52,194 nt of DNA from Bacillota bacterium (GTDB lineage Bacteria; Bacillota; Bacilli; Paenibacillales; NBRC-103111): assembly GCA_023393235.1 (NCBI GenBank), contig JAEWMH010000052.1, forward strand, positions 1-52,194. Reading direction: 5' to 3'. This document shows, in pieces, positions 16,632-24,383 of the stretch. The notes beneath the pieces are model-generated. The model saw only the letters and a program-made list of their open reading frames with translations. It made no database searches and had not been told where the DNA came from. Positions within the stretch are counted from its first letter, which is position 1. The number at the start of each line of letters is the position of its first letter. The position numbers were made by a program, and so were the translations under genes.

Positions 16632-17456
16632 TCAAAAGGTAAAAAACAGCCGCAGTATGCTGGCCAACGGGAACAGCGCCAGGAGGAATACTTCAAACCA
16701 GTAAAGGCGGTTTTCGCTTTTGCGGTAGCTCAAGGAATTATATGCCCGCATTGCCGTCCGGAGGCTGCCGGTTTTGCTTTGCAGCGCCAGGAAACGGTCG
16801 TTCAGCTCATAATGCCCGGACAGCAGATCGTAAAGTCCACGGGCTTCCAGACTGGCTTCGGCGGCAGAACGGTCAAAAATATGAACGGCCCGGATGCTCT
16901 CCAACTCGAATTTGAGAAACTTGGAGATCATCACCGTCAGCCCTTTTTTATTCATCCGCAGCCGGCCGCGCCACAGATAATCGATATACGCGCCGGACTC
17001 GTCCACATTCTGCCCCACATCCGCTTCAATCTTGCCCAAGGCAGAGGATTTGGCCAGGATCAGGGCAATGACCTGTGCGGTGGCCTCCTCCCACAGGAAG
17101 CTCCGGGGATCCTCCGGTACGGGCAGAAACCGTCCCGTTTCGTCCAGGTGGATGCTAAGGCCTTCGGAGAACTGGGCCGCCATTTCATAATCGATTTCAT
17201 CCACAAGCCCTGCCATAAACGTTAGGAACGTCTGAATTTCCTCTTCATCCAGTTGGACGAACACGATGCAGCCGAAGCTGAATACAAACACCGTACGGCC
17301 AGGGGAGGGCTTCTTCAGTACAGCTTCCAGATGGAAGGGCTGGAGGGTGATGTAATCCCGCCAGGCGCTGGCCCATGTGGCTCCAAAGAAGGCCGACAGC
17401 CGGTCCAGGGGAATCGTCCGGCAAATTTTCAAACTCCGCACATGAATCCGTCTCAT
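16632..17456 (-). CDS. RMD1/DUF155 family protein, second of a tandem pair
   Basis: The start used is ATG 17456 (MRRIHVRSLKICR…), eight bases past the stop codon of the upstream paralog and behind AGGTGGG. About 274 residues. It carries the family core VFVFSFGCIVFVQLDEEE near residue 80, a helical middle part, and a hydrophobic C-terminal segment (SENRLYWFEVFLLALFPLASILRLFF) that should anchor it in the membrane. RMD1 proteins are known mainly as fungal mitochondrial and uncharacterised bacterial proteins; no biochemical activity is established. It is more diverged than the upstream copy (for example, it lacks the ILDKPDxxW motif), suggesting duplication followed by specialisation. Confidence 0.8.
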   Translation of the reverse strand: MRRIHVRSLKICRTIPLDRLSAFFGATWASAWRDYITLQPFHLEAVLKKPSPGRTVFVFSFGCIVFVQLDEEEIQTFLTFMAGLVDEIDYEMAAQFSEGLSIHLDETGRFLPVPEDPRSFLWEEATAQVIALILAKSSALGKIEADVGQNVDESGAYIDYLWRGRLRMNKKGLTVMISKFLKFELESIRAVHIFDRSAAEASLEARGLYDLLSGHYELNDRFLALQSKTGSLRTAMRAYNSLSYRKSENRLYWFEVFLLALFPLASILRLFFTF

Positions 17457-17464
17457 CGTCCCAC

Positions 17465-18298
17465 CTACTTCACAATTTCCACGCACATGAGGATGACTTC
17501 AGCAACAATCAACAGTACGATTACCCATTCCACGAACATCCCTCGTATGGAATGGCTGATGGCCGAAAAACCTTCCATCATATTGGAGAGGATTTCTGTT
17601 TTGTTCTTCAAGATGGAATAACGGTCATTCAGCTCGAAGAACTCGGACATCCGGTCATAGAGCTCCGCTGCGCCGCTGTTCGTCCAGGTGATATCCGGCT
17701 TGTCCAGAATCATAATGTAGGCGATGGTATTGTACTCATGCCGGACGATCCGCGCCGTGGTCCGGGCCAGCTCCTTGTCGCTGATCCGCAGCTTACCTTT
17801 CTCCAGCCGGTCAATCATAACCTCCAGCCGGTCCAGAATCCGGCCCAGCTCTTCTTCGGTTTTTTCCAGGGCGACGGATTTGGCGATAACGGTAGAGATA
17901 AGCTCGGGGTAAAACATGGCGTATTCCGGAACCATCACAAACTCATCCGTGAGCACCATGGCATCCGTGCCTCCGGTATGCAAGCTGTAATCATCCGAGT
18001 ACCGTTCGGGGGCTACCGTATTCACATCCGCCTCGAACCGCTGTACATACCGGAGGAAAACCGAAATTTCATCTGGGCTGTTATGGTTAATGAATACGAT
18101 GCTGCCGAAGGAAAAGACCATAACCTGTCTGTCGGAGCCGCTGTCCGTTCCAAGAATCCGTCCAAGGATTTCCCCTTTCAGGATCAAGGGTTCCTCCCAG
18201 GTGTATTTTTTGGGGATACCGCATTCGTTGGCGATTTTGTTCAGATCGATTTCATTGGCTACCGCAAAAGCCTTGAAGCTCATGGCATTCTGGGACAT
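17465..18298 (-). CDS. RMD1/DUF155 family protein, first of a tandem pair
   Basis: 277 residues from ATG 18298, behind GGGAGAG. It shows the family signature well: VMVFSFGSIVFINHNSPDEI near residue 80, a segment containing FYPELISTVIAKSVALEK, RHEYNTIAYIMILDKPDITW near 195, and LYDRMSEFFELNDRYSILKNK. A C-terminal hydrophobic helix (MFVEWVIVLLIVAEVILMCV) predicts tail anchoring. It is followed after eight bases by a second family member, so the two are surely co-transcribed and may form a heteromer. Function is unknown. Confidence 0.85.
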   Translation of the reverse strand: MSQNAMSFKAFAVANEIDLNKIANECGIPKKYTWEEPLILKGEILGRILGTDSGSDRQVMVFSFGSIVFINHNSPDEISVFLRYVQRFEADVNTVAPERYSDDYSLHTGGTDAMVLTDEFVMVPEYAMFYPELISTVIAKSVALEKTEEELGRILDRLEVMIDRLEKGKLRISDKELARTTARIVRHEYNTIAYIMILDKPDITWTNSGAAELYDRMSEFFELNDRYSILKNKTEILSNMMEGFSAISHSIRGMFVEWVIVLLIVAEVILMCVEIVK

Positions 18299-18355
18299 TT
18301 CCGTTCACTCTCCCTTATAAGGGAATCATATGACAAGCCCTTGCCCGCTATGCCG

Positions 18356-18463
18356 TCAGCTATCCACAAGCAGGGCGAACAAGCGGGAGGCATTCTCAAC
18401 CATAAACTCAGGATGCCACTGGACGGTCAGGGCCATTCGGGCCTCCGGCGCTTCAATATCTTC
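18356..18463 (-). pseudogene. Remnant of a C26-type glutamine amidotransferase (PuuD-like), last 35 codons
   Basis: On the minus strand a short frame reads …PEARMALTVQWHPEFM… and ends with TGA. V-Q-W-H-P-E is the hallmark of the catalytic-triad His-Pro-Glu at the C-terminus of class-I amidotransferases of the gamma-glutamyl-GABA hydrolase type. A stop codon lies immediately upstream in frame, and neither the nucleophile-elbow cysteine region nor a start is present. The remnant sits in the 472-bp gap between the RMD1 pair and the AraC sensor. Confidence 0.6.
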
Positions 18464-18560
18464 CTAACTTTTTTCATTATTATACCCTCTACTGTCAAAG
18501 CTGTCGCTTGTGTTGGTGAGCCCGGTTGACCATCCCCCTGAATAATCCTATACTTTAAGA

Positions 18561-18590
18561 TTGACTCTAAACTGCCAGGCTTGCTCTAAT
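18561..18590 (+). promoter_or_regulatory. Candidate SigA promoter for the AraC sensor gene
   Basis: TTGACT (18561-18566) and TCTAAT (18585-18590) are separated by 18 bp, each one base off consensus. The predicted start near 18597 would give a leader of about 174 nt before the gene at 18771. Confidence 0.5.
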
Positions 18591-18622
18591 AAAATGATAA
18601 AGCGTCAACCTGCTACCCTGAA

Positions 18623-18658
18623 ATAACATGGTCCGGCCATAGGCCGGATAGGTGTTAT
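18623..18658 (+). promoter_or_regulatory. Compound stem-loop in the AraC-sensor leader
   Basis: An inner stem TCCGGCC/GGCCGGA with a 3-nt loop is enclosed by a perfect outer stem ATAACA/TGTTAT, with 3- and 4-nt internal bulges. It lies about 26 nt after the predicted transcription start and about 110 nt before the start codon, so it could act as a 5' protective or control structure or as a DNA operator. Confidence 0.45.
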
Positions 18659-18770
18659 GGAAGCCTCGGAACCGGCAGAGACGGTTTGAGGGCCTTCTAC
18701 GGCATTTCATCGTTATCGGTGCGGCGGGAACAGCAGCATGGATGGCTTTTCGGAAGGATGAACAGCGGCT

Positions 18771-21098
18771 ATGTTCCGATATATCGTGCAATATGTGCTT
18801 ACCAATAAGAAAACCAGGCTGATCCTGATCCTGACGGTGGCAGTTTCCCTGTGCATCACGCTCATCGGGACCTATTCCTACTCCAAGTACCGGGAGGTGC
18901 TGGATACGGAGCTGAATACTCCGAATGTGGAGCTGCTGCAAATCAACGTGGATGTCACCAACCGGGCGTTCCAGGAATCCGACACCAAGGCGCTGGATGC
19001 CGCCTTTCACCCGTATGTGCTGGATTTTCTGCAGAACCCTCCGTCTCCGGGACAGCAGCCGGAGCAGGTGCTGACCGATTATTTGGCCAGTCTGGCCAAC
19101 CATCCCGATATCCGTTCCATTGCCGTCATCGGCTTTCAGCCCGGCTCGGCGCTCTCCAGCAAGGACGGCTACGCCTCCACCTGGGAGGCCGCGGCAGACC
19201 ACTCCTGGTCGGATTGGATAAAGGATCTGGAGAATAAGCCGCTTTTGGTCAAACGGCGGATGCAGGGAGGCGAGGGCCCTGCCGGGCGGGTGGAGCTGCT
19301 CTCTTTGGCCAGACCGGTGGTTCTGGATGGTGCAGTACGCGGCGCAGTGCTGGTAAACATGGATTATGACCGTTTTTTCTCCAAAATTTATACCCATCTC
19401 TCCAGTCATCAATACGTCTATGATCTGGACGGAGAACTGATCTATCCCAAGCTGAACATTCCGGTACCCCTCTCCGAAATGGACAAGGTGATTACCTCTA
19501 TTGACGTGAACCCCTTCGCTTATGTGAAGGTAGCCGGGCAGGACTATATGGCTAACCAGGCTTTTTCCAATGTGACGGGATGGCGGATGATTTCCTTGGT
19601 GCCCATGGAAGAGCTTCTGAAAAATGTCCGGATGGCCCGGAATATGATGCTTCTGCTATCCCTCATTTCCATTGTGGTAGGCTGTTCCGCCATGTACTAC
19701 TACAATTACGCGGCGTTCCGCCCCTTGAAGCGGATTAATAAGCTCTTAAGCCCGCTGCAAAAACCGGTGGCCCAGGGGGATCTCCATTCCCTGGAGCCCG
19801 TCATCGGCAAACTGCTTCGGGATTTAAGCAAAAAATCGGTGCTGGCGGAGCAGAGCCTGCCGGAGCTCCGATCCAAATTTCTGCAGGATCTCGTGGGACA
19901 GACCATGGGTTCCCAGGAGATTCTGATCAAGTGGGGGCAGTATTTCCCGGACTGGCTTCCCGGCGGATTAGAGGTAATGGCAGTTTCCGTGGACCAGTAC
20001 GGCAAGTGGGTCTCGGGGTATGCCGAGGAGGACCGGATGCTTCTGAAATATGCCTTGAACAACATTCTGCTGGAGGTGATGGCGGAGCATTGGCGGGCCG
20101 TGAGCCTGCCAGTTGGCAAGGACGGCTACGCGCTGCTTCTTCAGGCGAAAGTGCAGGGAGGGGCCAACCTGCACGAGGAGGCGGCCAGACTGATTCGGGT
20201 TGTCGGAGAATACCTGAGCATCTCTGTGTCCGTTGCCGTGGGCTCCCCGGCAGCAGATATTTTAGAAGTAGCCGGTACGTATGGAGAGGCCAGAGAGGCC
20301 TTGCTGCTCCGGTTGTATGAAGGATATGGGCAGGTGCGGGATTACCAGACCGCCGACCCGGGAAATGATGAAGAGGAGAGCTTTGCCGCAGAGAGCTGGA
20401 AGCGTGAGGTGTTGAATGCGGTGAACGCGGGCGACAAGGAAACGGCTGTCCAGTGGGTCCGTAAGGGTCTGGGGGAGGCCAGAAAGCATAGAGTCCAGCC
20501 GGAACGGGTATACAAGGTGGTGGAGGAGCTTTCAGAGGAAATGTTGAAGCTTCTTGCGGTAAGCGGCAGCAAAGTGCAAACGGCGGATGGAATAACAAAT
20601 TACAGCGGACAAGAGGTGTCCACCAGCCGGCTGGAGGACATTGAAGACCTGCTCACCGGGATGGCCGGTGAATTGGCCGTGGAGCGGGACCGCCGCAAGG
20701 AGACCAAGGAGCATCAATTGGTGCAGGCTATGATCCACTTTATGGAGGAAAATCTGCATCGGAGCATCGGGCTGCAGGATGTGGCGGATCACATCCATAT
20801 GGGCATTTCGACGGTGAGTACCATTTTTAAGGAGGAAACTGGCAGCACCGTTTACGACTATCTGACGGGTCTGCGGATTGAGAAGGCCTGCGGGCTTTTG
20901 CGGGAAACCCCACTCAAGATTGCAGATATTGCTATACAGGTCGGTTACCAAAATGAAAACAGCTTCATCCGTGCTTTCCGCAAGATCAAATCCATCACAC
21001 CGGGCAAATACCGGGAAGCCAGCAAATATGCCAACGGATATGCAGATCCGCCAAAACCGCGCCATTCCGGGATTTCGGAAGACTTGCCGGAAGAATGA
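18771..21098 (+). CDS. Membrane-bound AraC-family transcriptional regulator (775 aa)
   Basis: A one-component membrane sensor. TM1 is at about 14-34 and an extracellular ligand-binding domain (Cache-like by position) runs to about 285. TM2 follows at about 288-312, then a linker of about 340 residues, and a C-terminal AraC HTH pair at about 655-755 (helix 1 near LQDVADHIHMGISTVS, second HTH near IADIAIQVGYQNENSFIRAF, ending FRKIKSITPGKYR). This architecture is common in Paenibacillus, where the protein usually controls an adjacent transport or glycan gene set. Here the next genes on the same strand are a TctC-type binding lipoprotein and a KdgT permease, so sensing of an organic or sugar acid is plausible. 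The ribosome site (GGAAGGAT) is spaced about 12 bases from ATG 18771, rather long. Confidence 0.88.
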   Translation: MFRYIVQYVLTNKKTRLILILTVAVSLCITLIGTYSYSKYREVLDTELNTPNVELLQINVDVTNRAFQESDTKALDAAFHPYVLDFLQNPPSPGQQPEQVLTDYLASLANHPDIRSIAVIGFQPGSALSSKDGYASTWEAAADHSWSDWIKDLENKPLLVKRRMQGGEGPAGRVELLSLARPVVLDGAVRGAVLVNMDYDRFFSKIYTHLSSHQYVYDLDGELIYPKLNIPVPLSEMDKVITSIDVNPFAYVKVAGQDYMANQAFSNVTGWRMISLVPMEELLKNVRMARNMMLLLSLISIVVGCSAMYYYNYAAFRPLKRINKLLSPLQKPVAQGDLHSLEPVIGKLLRDLSKKSVLAEQSLPELRSKFLQDLVGQTMGSQEILIKWGQYFPDWLPGGLEVMAVSVDQYGKWVSGYAEEDRMLLKYALNNILLEVMAEHWRAVSLPVGKDGYALLLQAKVQGGANLHEEAARLIRVVGEYLSISVSVAVGSPAADILEVAGTYGEAREALLLRLYEGYGQVRDYQTADPGNDEEESFAAESWKREVLNAVNAGDKETAVQWVRKGLGEARKHRVQPERVYKVVEELSEEMLKLLAVSGSKVQTADGITNYSGQEVSTSRLEDIEDLLTGMAGELAVERDRRKETKEHQLVQAMIHFMEENLHRSIGLQDVADHIHMGISTVSTIFKEETGSTVYDYLTGLRIEKACGLLRETPLKIADIAIQVGYQNENSFIRAFRKIKSITPGKYREASKYANGYADPPKPRHSGISEDLPEE

Positions 21099-21109
21099 AC
21101 GATTGTTGG

Positions 21110-21181
21110 CCACCTCCCACAGAGATATACTCAATTTGAGAAAACATTCACAAGAACCGCCGCCAGGCGGACGGGAGGTGG
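21110..21181. promoter_or_regulatory. Widely spaced inverted repeat between the AraC sensor and TctC genes
   Basis: CCACCTCCC (21110-21118) and GGGAGGTGG (21173-21181) are perfect 9-bp complements 54 nt apart, with a small CCGCC/GGCGG hairpin inside. No T-run follows. It could be a transcript structure controlling readthrough into the TctC gene. Confidence 0.35.
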
Positions 21182-21250
21182 AGAAGCGGGCAGGTGTCCG
21201 CAGGATGGACACGGCACCGGACTTTCATATAAAAGAAACGGGGGAGCGCC

Positions 21251-22285
21251 ATGAAGGGGACAAACGGAGGGAGGGTCATACCGGCAGCGGCGGGGATTAC
21301 AGGCATCGGCAAGCTGATGCTGGCAGCGGTTATCCTGCTGCTGTTGGTCTCCTGCCGGGGAGCGGCGGATGCGGAGGATGTAGGCAAGACCGTCTTTCCG
21401 AATAAAGCGGTAACACTGATCGTGCCTTACGCCGCTGGAGGCGGAACCGATATTACCGCCAGAGCGTTGGCCAAGGCAGCGGAAAAGCACCTGGGCCAGC
21501 CCATCGTTGTCCTCAACCGTACGGGAGGCGGCGGCTCCATCGGGCTGATGGAGGGGGCCAATGCCAAGGGAGACGGCTACACAGTCACCTTCCTGCCCAT
21601 GGAATTAACAACCCTTCCCCATCTGGGTCTGCTTCCGATAACGTATGAGCGGTTTAAGCCCATTGCCCAGACCAACTTCGATCCTTCGGCCTTGACCGTA
21701 AGAGCTCAGGCGCCATGGAAAACTGCGGCCGAGTTCCTCGCTTACGCCAAAGCCCACCCCGGTGAGCTGAGAATCGGGAATGCGGGAACCGGCAGCATCT
21801 GGCATCTGGAGGCGGCGATTCTGGAGAAGGGAGCAGGCGTAACCTTCAGCCATATTCCGTATGAGGGGGCCGGACCGGCCGTTTCCGCACTGTTAAGCGG
21901 CTTCGTGGATGCGGTAACCGTAAGTCCCGCCGAGGTGAAGAAGCTGGTAAACGAAGGCAGGCTGCGGACGCTGGCCATCCAGGCCGCGGAGCGGACGGAT
22001 GCCCTGCCGGGAGTGCCAACACTCCAGGAGGAGACGGGGCTTGCTATCGGCTTTGTCGGAACCATGCGGGGGCTGGCGGTCCCCAAGGATACACCGGATG
22101 ACATTACCCAGGTCCTGGCGGATGCCTTCATTAAGGGAACCGAGGAAAAGGAATTCCGGGATCATATGAAAGAGAACGGATTAGGCCTCTTAGTCCGCAG
22201 CGGCGGAGAGTTCGGTCAGCAGTTGAAGAAAAGCCATGATTTGTTTGCACGGCTGATCCCGGAGCTGGGATTAAGCCGCAAATAA
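21251..22285 (+). CDS. TctC/Bug-family solute-binding lipoprotein
   Basis: 344 residues. The N-terminus is a lipoprotein signal ending LLLLVSC with the lipidation cysteine at 35. The mature part has the Bug-family features VTLIVPYAAGGGTDITARA (about 54-72), VVLNRTGGGGSIG and the IGNAGTGSIWHLEAA region, which in this family bind a carboxylate ligand. In tripartite tricarboxylate transporters TctC works with TctA and TctB, but neither lies here. It is either an orphan binding protein shared with a distant TctAB, or a signal-receptor partner for the membrane AraC sensor just upstream. Ribosome site GGGGGAG at close spacing. Identification is good; the ligand is unknown. Confidence 0.87.
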   Translation: MKGTNGGRVIPAAAGITGIGKLMLAAVILLLLVSCRGAADAEDVGKTVFPNKAVTLIVPYAAGGGTDITARALAKAAEKHLGQPIVVLNRTGGGGSIGLMEGANAKGDGYTVTFLPMELTTLPHLGLLPITYERFKPIAQTNFDPSALTVRAQAPWKTAAEFLAYAKAHPGELRIGNAGTGSIWHLEAAILEKGAGVTFSHIPYEGAGPAVSALLSGFVDAVTVSPAEVKKLVNEGRLRTLAIQAAERTDALPGVPTLQEETGLAIGFVGTMRGLAVPKDTPDDITQVLADAFIKGTEEKEFRDHMKENGLGLLVRSGGEFGQQLKKSHDLFARLIPELGLSRK

Positions 22286-22312
22286 CCAAGGGTGGTTGCA
22301 AACCCGCCCTGG

Positions 22313-22369
22313 CAGAAACAGGCCCGGAGCGCTCATCACAGGAGCGGACCGCCGGGCCGGGAATTTCTG
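22313..22369. terminator. Large stem-loop after the TctC gene
   Basis: GGCCCGG (22321-22327) pairs with CCGGGCC (22352-22358), with an inner GCTC/GAGC pair and an outer CAGAAA/TTTCTG pair. There is no long T-run, so termination may be partial. It separates the TctC gene from a strong candidate promoter for the permease. Confidence 0.45.
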
Positions 22370-22390
22370 CGCCTATTAACAGGAATTATT

Positions 22391-22418
22391 TTGAATTTAA
22401 TGCACAAAATACTATAAT
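22391..22418 (+). promoter_or_regulatory. Candidate promoter for the KdgT gene, very close to the start codon
   Basis: TTGAAT (22391-22396), a 16-bp spacer and a perfect TATAAT (22413-22418). The predicted transcription start near 22425 leaves only about 11 nt before the ATG at 22436, so a transcript from this promoter would lack the AAAGG upstream. Confidence 0.5.
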
Positions 22419-22435
22419 GAAAGGCTGATTTGACC

Positions 22436-23425
22436 ATGAATATCAAAAAAACCATCGACAAAATCCCCGGCGGCATGATGCTGATTCCGCTGTTCCTGGG
22501 AGCCATTGTTCATACCTTCGCACCGGATTCCGGCAAGTACTTCGGCTCCTTCACCAATGGGCTGATGACAGGGACCGTCCCCATTCTGGCGGTTTGGTTC
22601 TTCTGTATGGGGGCCGGCATCAATATCCGGGCCACCGGCACAGTGCTGCGCAAGTCGGGTACTTTGGTTCTGACCAAAATCGCTGTAGCCTGGGGCGTAG
22701 CGGCTATCGCCTCCCTGTTCCTGCCGGAGGGCGGCATTCAGACGGGATTCTTCGCCGGATTGTCTGTGCTGGCGTTGATCTCCGTGATGGATATGACCAA
22801 CGGCGGTTTGTATGCCTCCATCATGCAGCAGTACGGCTCCAAGGAAGAAGCCGGAGCCTTCGTGCTGATGTCTCTGGAATCCGGCCCGCTGGTCACTATG
22901 CTGATTCTCGGCAGCACCGGCCTGGCCGCATTTGAACCCCATACCTTCGTAGGTGCGATCCTGCCTTTCCTGGTTGGTTTTGTATTGGGCAACCTGGATA
23001 CGGATCTGCGCGACATGTTCAGCAAGGCGACCCAAACCATGATCCCTTTCTTCGGTTTTGCGCTGGGTAATTCCATCGACTTGAAGGTGATTGTGGACAC
23101 CGGTCTTCTGGGTATCCTGCTGGGGATTGCCGTGATCATGATTACCGGCATTCCGCTGATTCTGGCCGACAAATTTATCGGCGGCGGCAACGGCACCGCA
23201 GGTCTGGCCGCATCCAGCACTGCAGGCGCAGCCGTAGCCAACCCCATGATCATCGCCAATATGAAGCCTGAGTTTTTACCGGCAGCCCAATCCGCTACAG
23301 CACTTGTTGCCGCCTGCGTCATCGTCACCTCCATCCTGGTGCCGATTGTCACCGCATACTACTCCGGTTATATGAAGAAGCGCCAGCAGAAAAGCGCCCA
23401 CGCTTCCTCCGTGCGGGCCGCCTAA
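22436..23425 (+). CDS. kdgT: 2-keto-3-deoxygluconate permease (KdgT family)
   Basis: 329 residues from ATG 22436 (MNIKKTIDKIPGGMML…); an in-frame TTG two codons earlier is less likely. It is a polytopic membrane protein of about ten hydrophobic segments with the typical start KIPGGMMLIPLFLGA. Also typical are FFCMGAGINIRATG, MDMTNGGLYASIMQQYG, and a Gly/Ala-rich late segment GGGNGTAGLAASSTAGAAVANP. KdgT imports 2-keto-3-deoxygluconate, a pectin and glucuronate breakdown product, by cation symport. It follows the TctC gene on the same strand but has its own candidate promoter, and ends at a clear terminator. No kdgK or kdgA is present in the window. Confidence 0.92.
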   Translation: MNIKKTIDKIPGGMMLIPLFLGAIVHTFAPDSGKYFGSFTNGLMTGTVPILAVWFFCMGAGINIRATGTVLRKSGTLVLTKIAVAWGVAAIASLFLPEGGIQTGFFAGLSVLALISVMDMTNGGLYASIMQQYGSKEEAGAFVLMSLESGPLVTMLILGSTGLAAFEPHTFVGAILPFLVGFVLGNLDTDLRDMFSKATQTMIPFFGFALGNSIDLKVIVDTGLLGILLGIAVIMITGIPLILADKFIGGGNGTAGLAASSTAGAAVANPMIIANMKPEFLPAAQSATALVAACVIVTSILVPIVTAYYSGYMKKRQQKSAHASSVRAA

Positions 23426-23435
23426 TAACATGAAG

Positions 23436-23479
23436 AAGCTGCATCCGCCCTCCGTAAGGGGAGTGGGTGCAGCTTTTTT
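23436..23479 (+). terminator. Rho-independent terminator after kdgT
   Basis: AAGCTGCA..CC pairs with GG.TGCAGCTT through an extended stem that includes CCCTCC/GGGGAG around GTAA, followed by TTTTTT. Confidence 0.85.
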
Positions 23480-23506
23480 GGGGATATATCCGATTCAGCA
23501 AAAGAA

Positions 23507-24271
23507 TCAGGGGGTGCTGTCCCGGAGCATGGGATTGGCCAGCTTATACTTCACCAGATCAGAAACCGTCACCATCCGGTAGCCCCGTTCGTTCAGCTCG
23601 GGCAGGATGGTTTGAAGGGCTTCTACCGTTTGCGACCCGCCCTCCACATATTCGTGCAGGAGAATGATGTTGCCGTTCTCCAGATGATCCAGGACCCGGC
23701 TGACGATTTTACCCACTCCGGGGCGGCTCCAGTCCTTGGTGTCCTGCTGCCAGGACCACAGCACCACCACATATCCATGCTGCCGCGCCAGGGCGATCAG
23801 CCTGTCGTTATAGATGCCTCCCGGCGGCCGGAAGAGTATGGGCTTCTGGCCTGTAGCCTCCCGGATCACCTTCTCCGTCTCGAGGATTTCCTGCTCCAGC
23901 TTGCCGAAGGAGCGGTTATTCAGAAACAGGTGGTGGTAGGTGTGGTTTGCCAGTTCATGGCCCTCTTCGGCTTCCCGACGGGCTAGCTCCGGGTTGCGGC
24001 TGACCTTTTCGCCAATAGCAAAAAAAGTAGCTTTGGCGTTGTGCTGCTTCAGTAGATCCAGAATGAGGGCAGTGTTGTCCGGGTCCGGACCATCATCAAA
24101 GGTCAGCGCCACAATCTTCTGCTCCGTGGGCACCTCCCAGATAACCTCTCCCGTTGATTCGTAGTGACGCCTGTCATGGCGGGGAGCTTCAAGCTTCTCC
24201 CCGAACACAGGCAATACACTCAAGCTGATACTGACAGCGGCGGCCAGCGCGGAATGGCTCCATAGATTCAC
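23507..24271 (-). CDS. Polysaccharide deacetylase family protein (NodB domain), exported
   Basis: 254 residues starting at GTG 24271. A hydrophobic N-terminus (SALAAAVSISLSVLPVFG) acts as a signal or anchor. The NodB fold has its five motifs: TFDDGPD (D59/D60), H110-x3-H114 for the metal (ANHTYHH), RPPGG (148-152), the W-x-W-x-x-D region (LWSWQQD) and LLH (H206), where the usual LLHD reads LLHE. It should remove acetyl groups from peptidoglycan or another N-acetylated glycan outside the membrane. The gene stands alone on the minus strand. Its Shine-Dalgarno region lies in the loop of an inverted repeat whose arm overlaps the GTG start codon. Confidence 0.9.
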   Translation of the reverse strand: MNLWSHSALAAAVSISLSVLPVFGEKLEAPRHDRRHYESTGEVIWEVPTEQKIVALTFDDGPDPDNTALILDLLKQHNAKATFFAIGEKVSRNPELARREAEEGHELANHTYHHLFLNNRSFGKLEQEILETEKVIREATGQKPILFRPPGGIYNDRLIALARQHGYVVVLWSWQQDTKDWSRPGVGKIVSRVLDHLENGNIILLHEYVEGGSQTVEALQTILPELNERGYRMVTVSDLVKYKLANPMLRDSTP

Positions 24272-24306
24272 AAGACCAGCATCCTTTCCTGGTATTGGGG
24301 TCTTGT
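24270..24306 (-). promoter_or_regulatory. Inverted repeat enclosing the deacetylase ribosome-binding site
   Basis: On the minus strand, ACAAGACC and GGTCTTGT (perfect 8-bp arms) flank the AGGAAAGGAT Shine-Dalgarno region, and the right arm runs into the GTG start codon. A competing ACCAG/CTGGT pair would tighten the loop. The structure could limit translation initiation. Confidence 0.5.
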
Positions 24307-24383
24307 TAATATGGCAACATCCGCGTCATTCCATACGGTTTAGGATTTAAACGAACTTTGCAGGGTTGCGTTGGGCGCTTACG

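Noticed and set aside
21206..21405. Small frame starting MDTAPDFHIKETGERH
   Set aside because: It overlaps the TctC gene in another frame, becomes Gly/Arg-rich inside it, and lacks a ribosome site.
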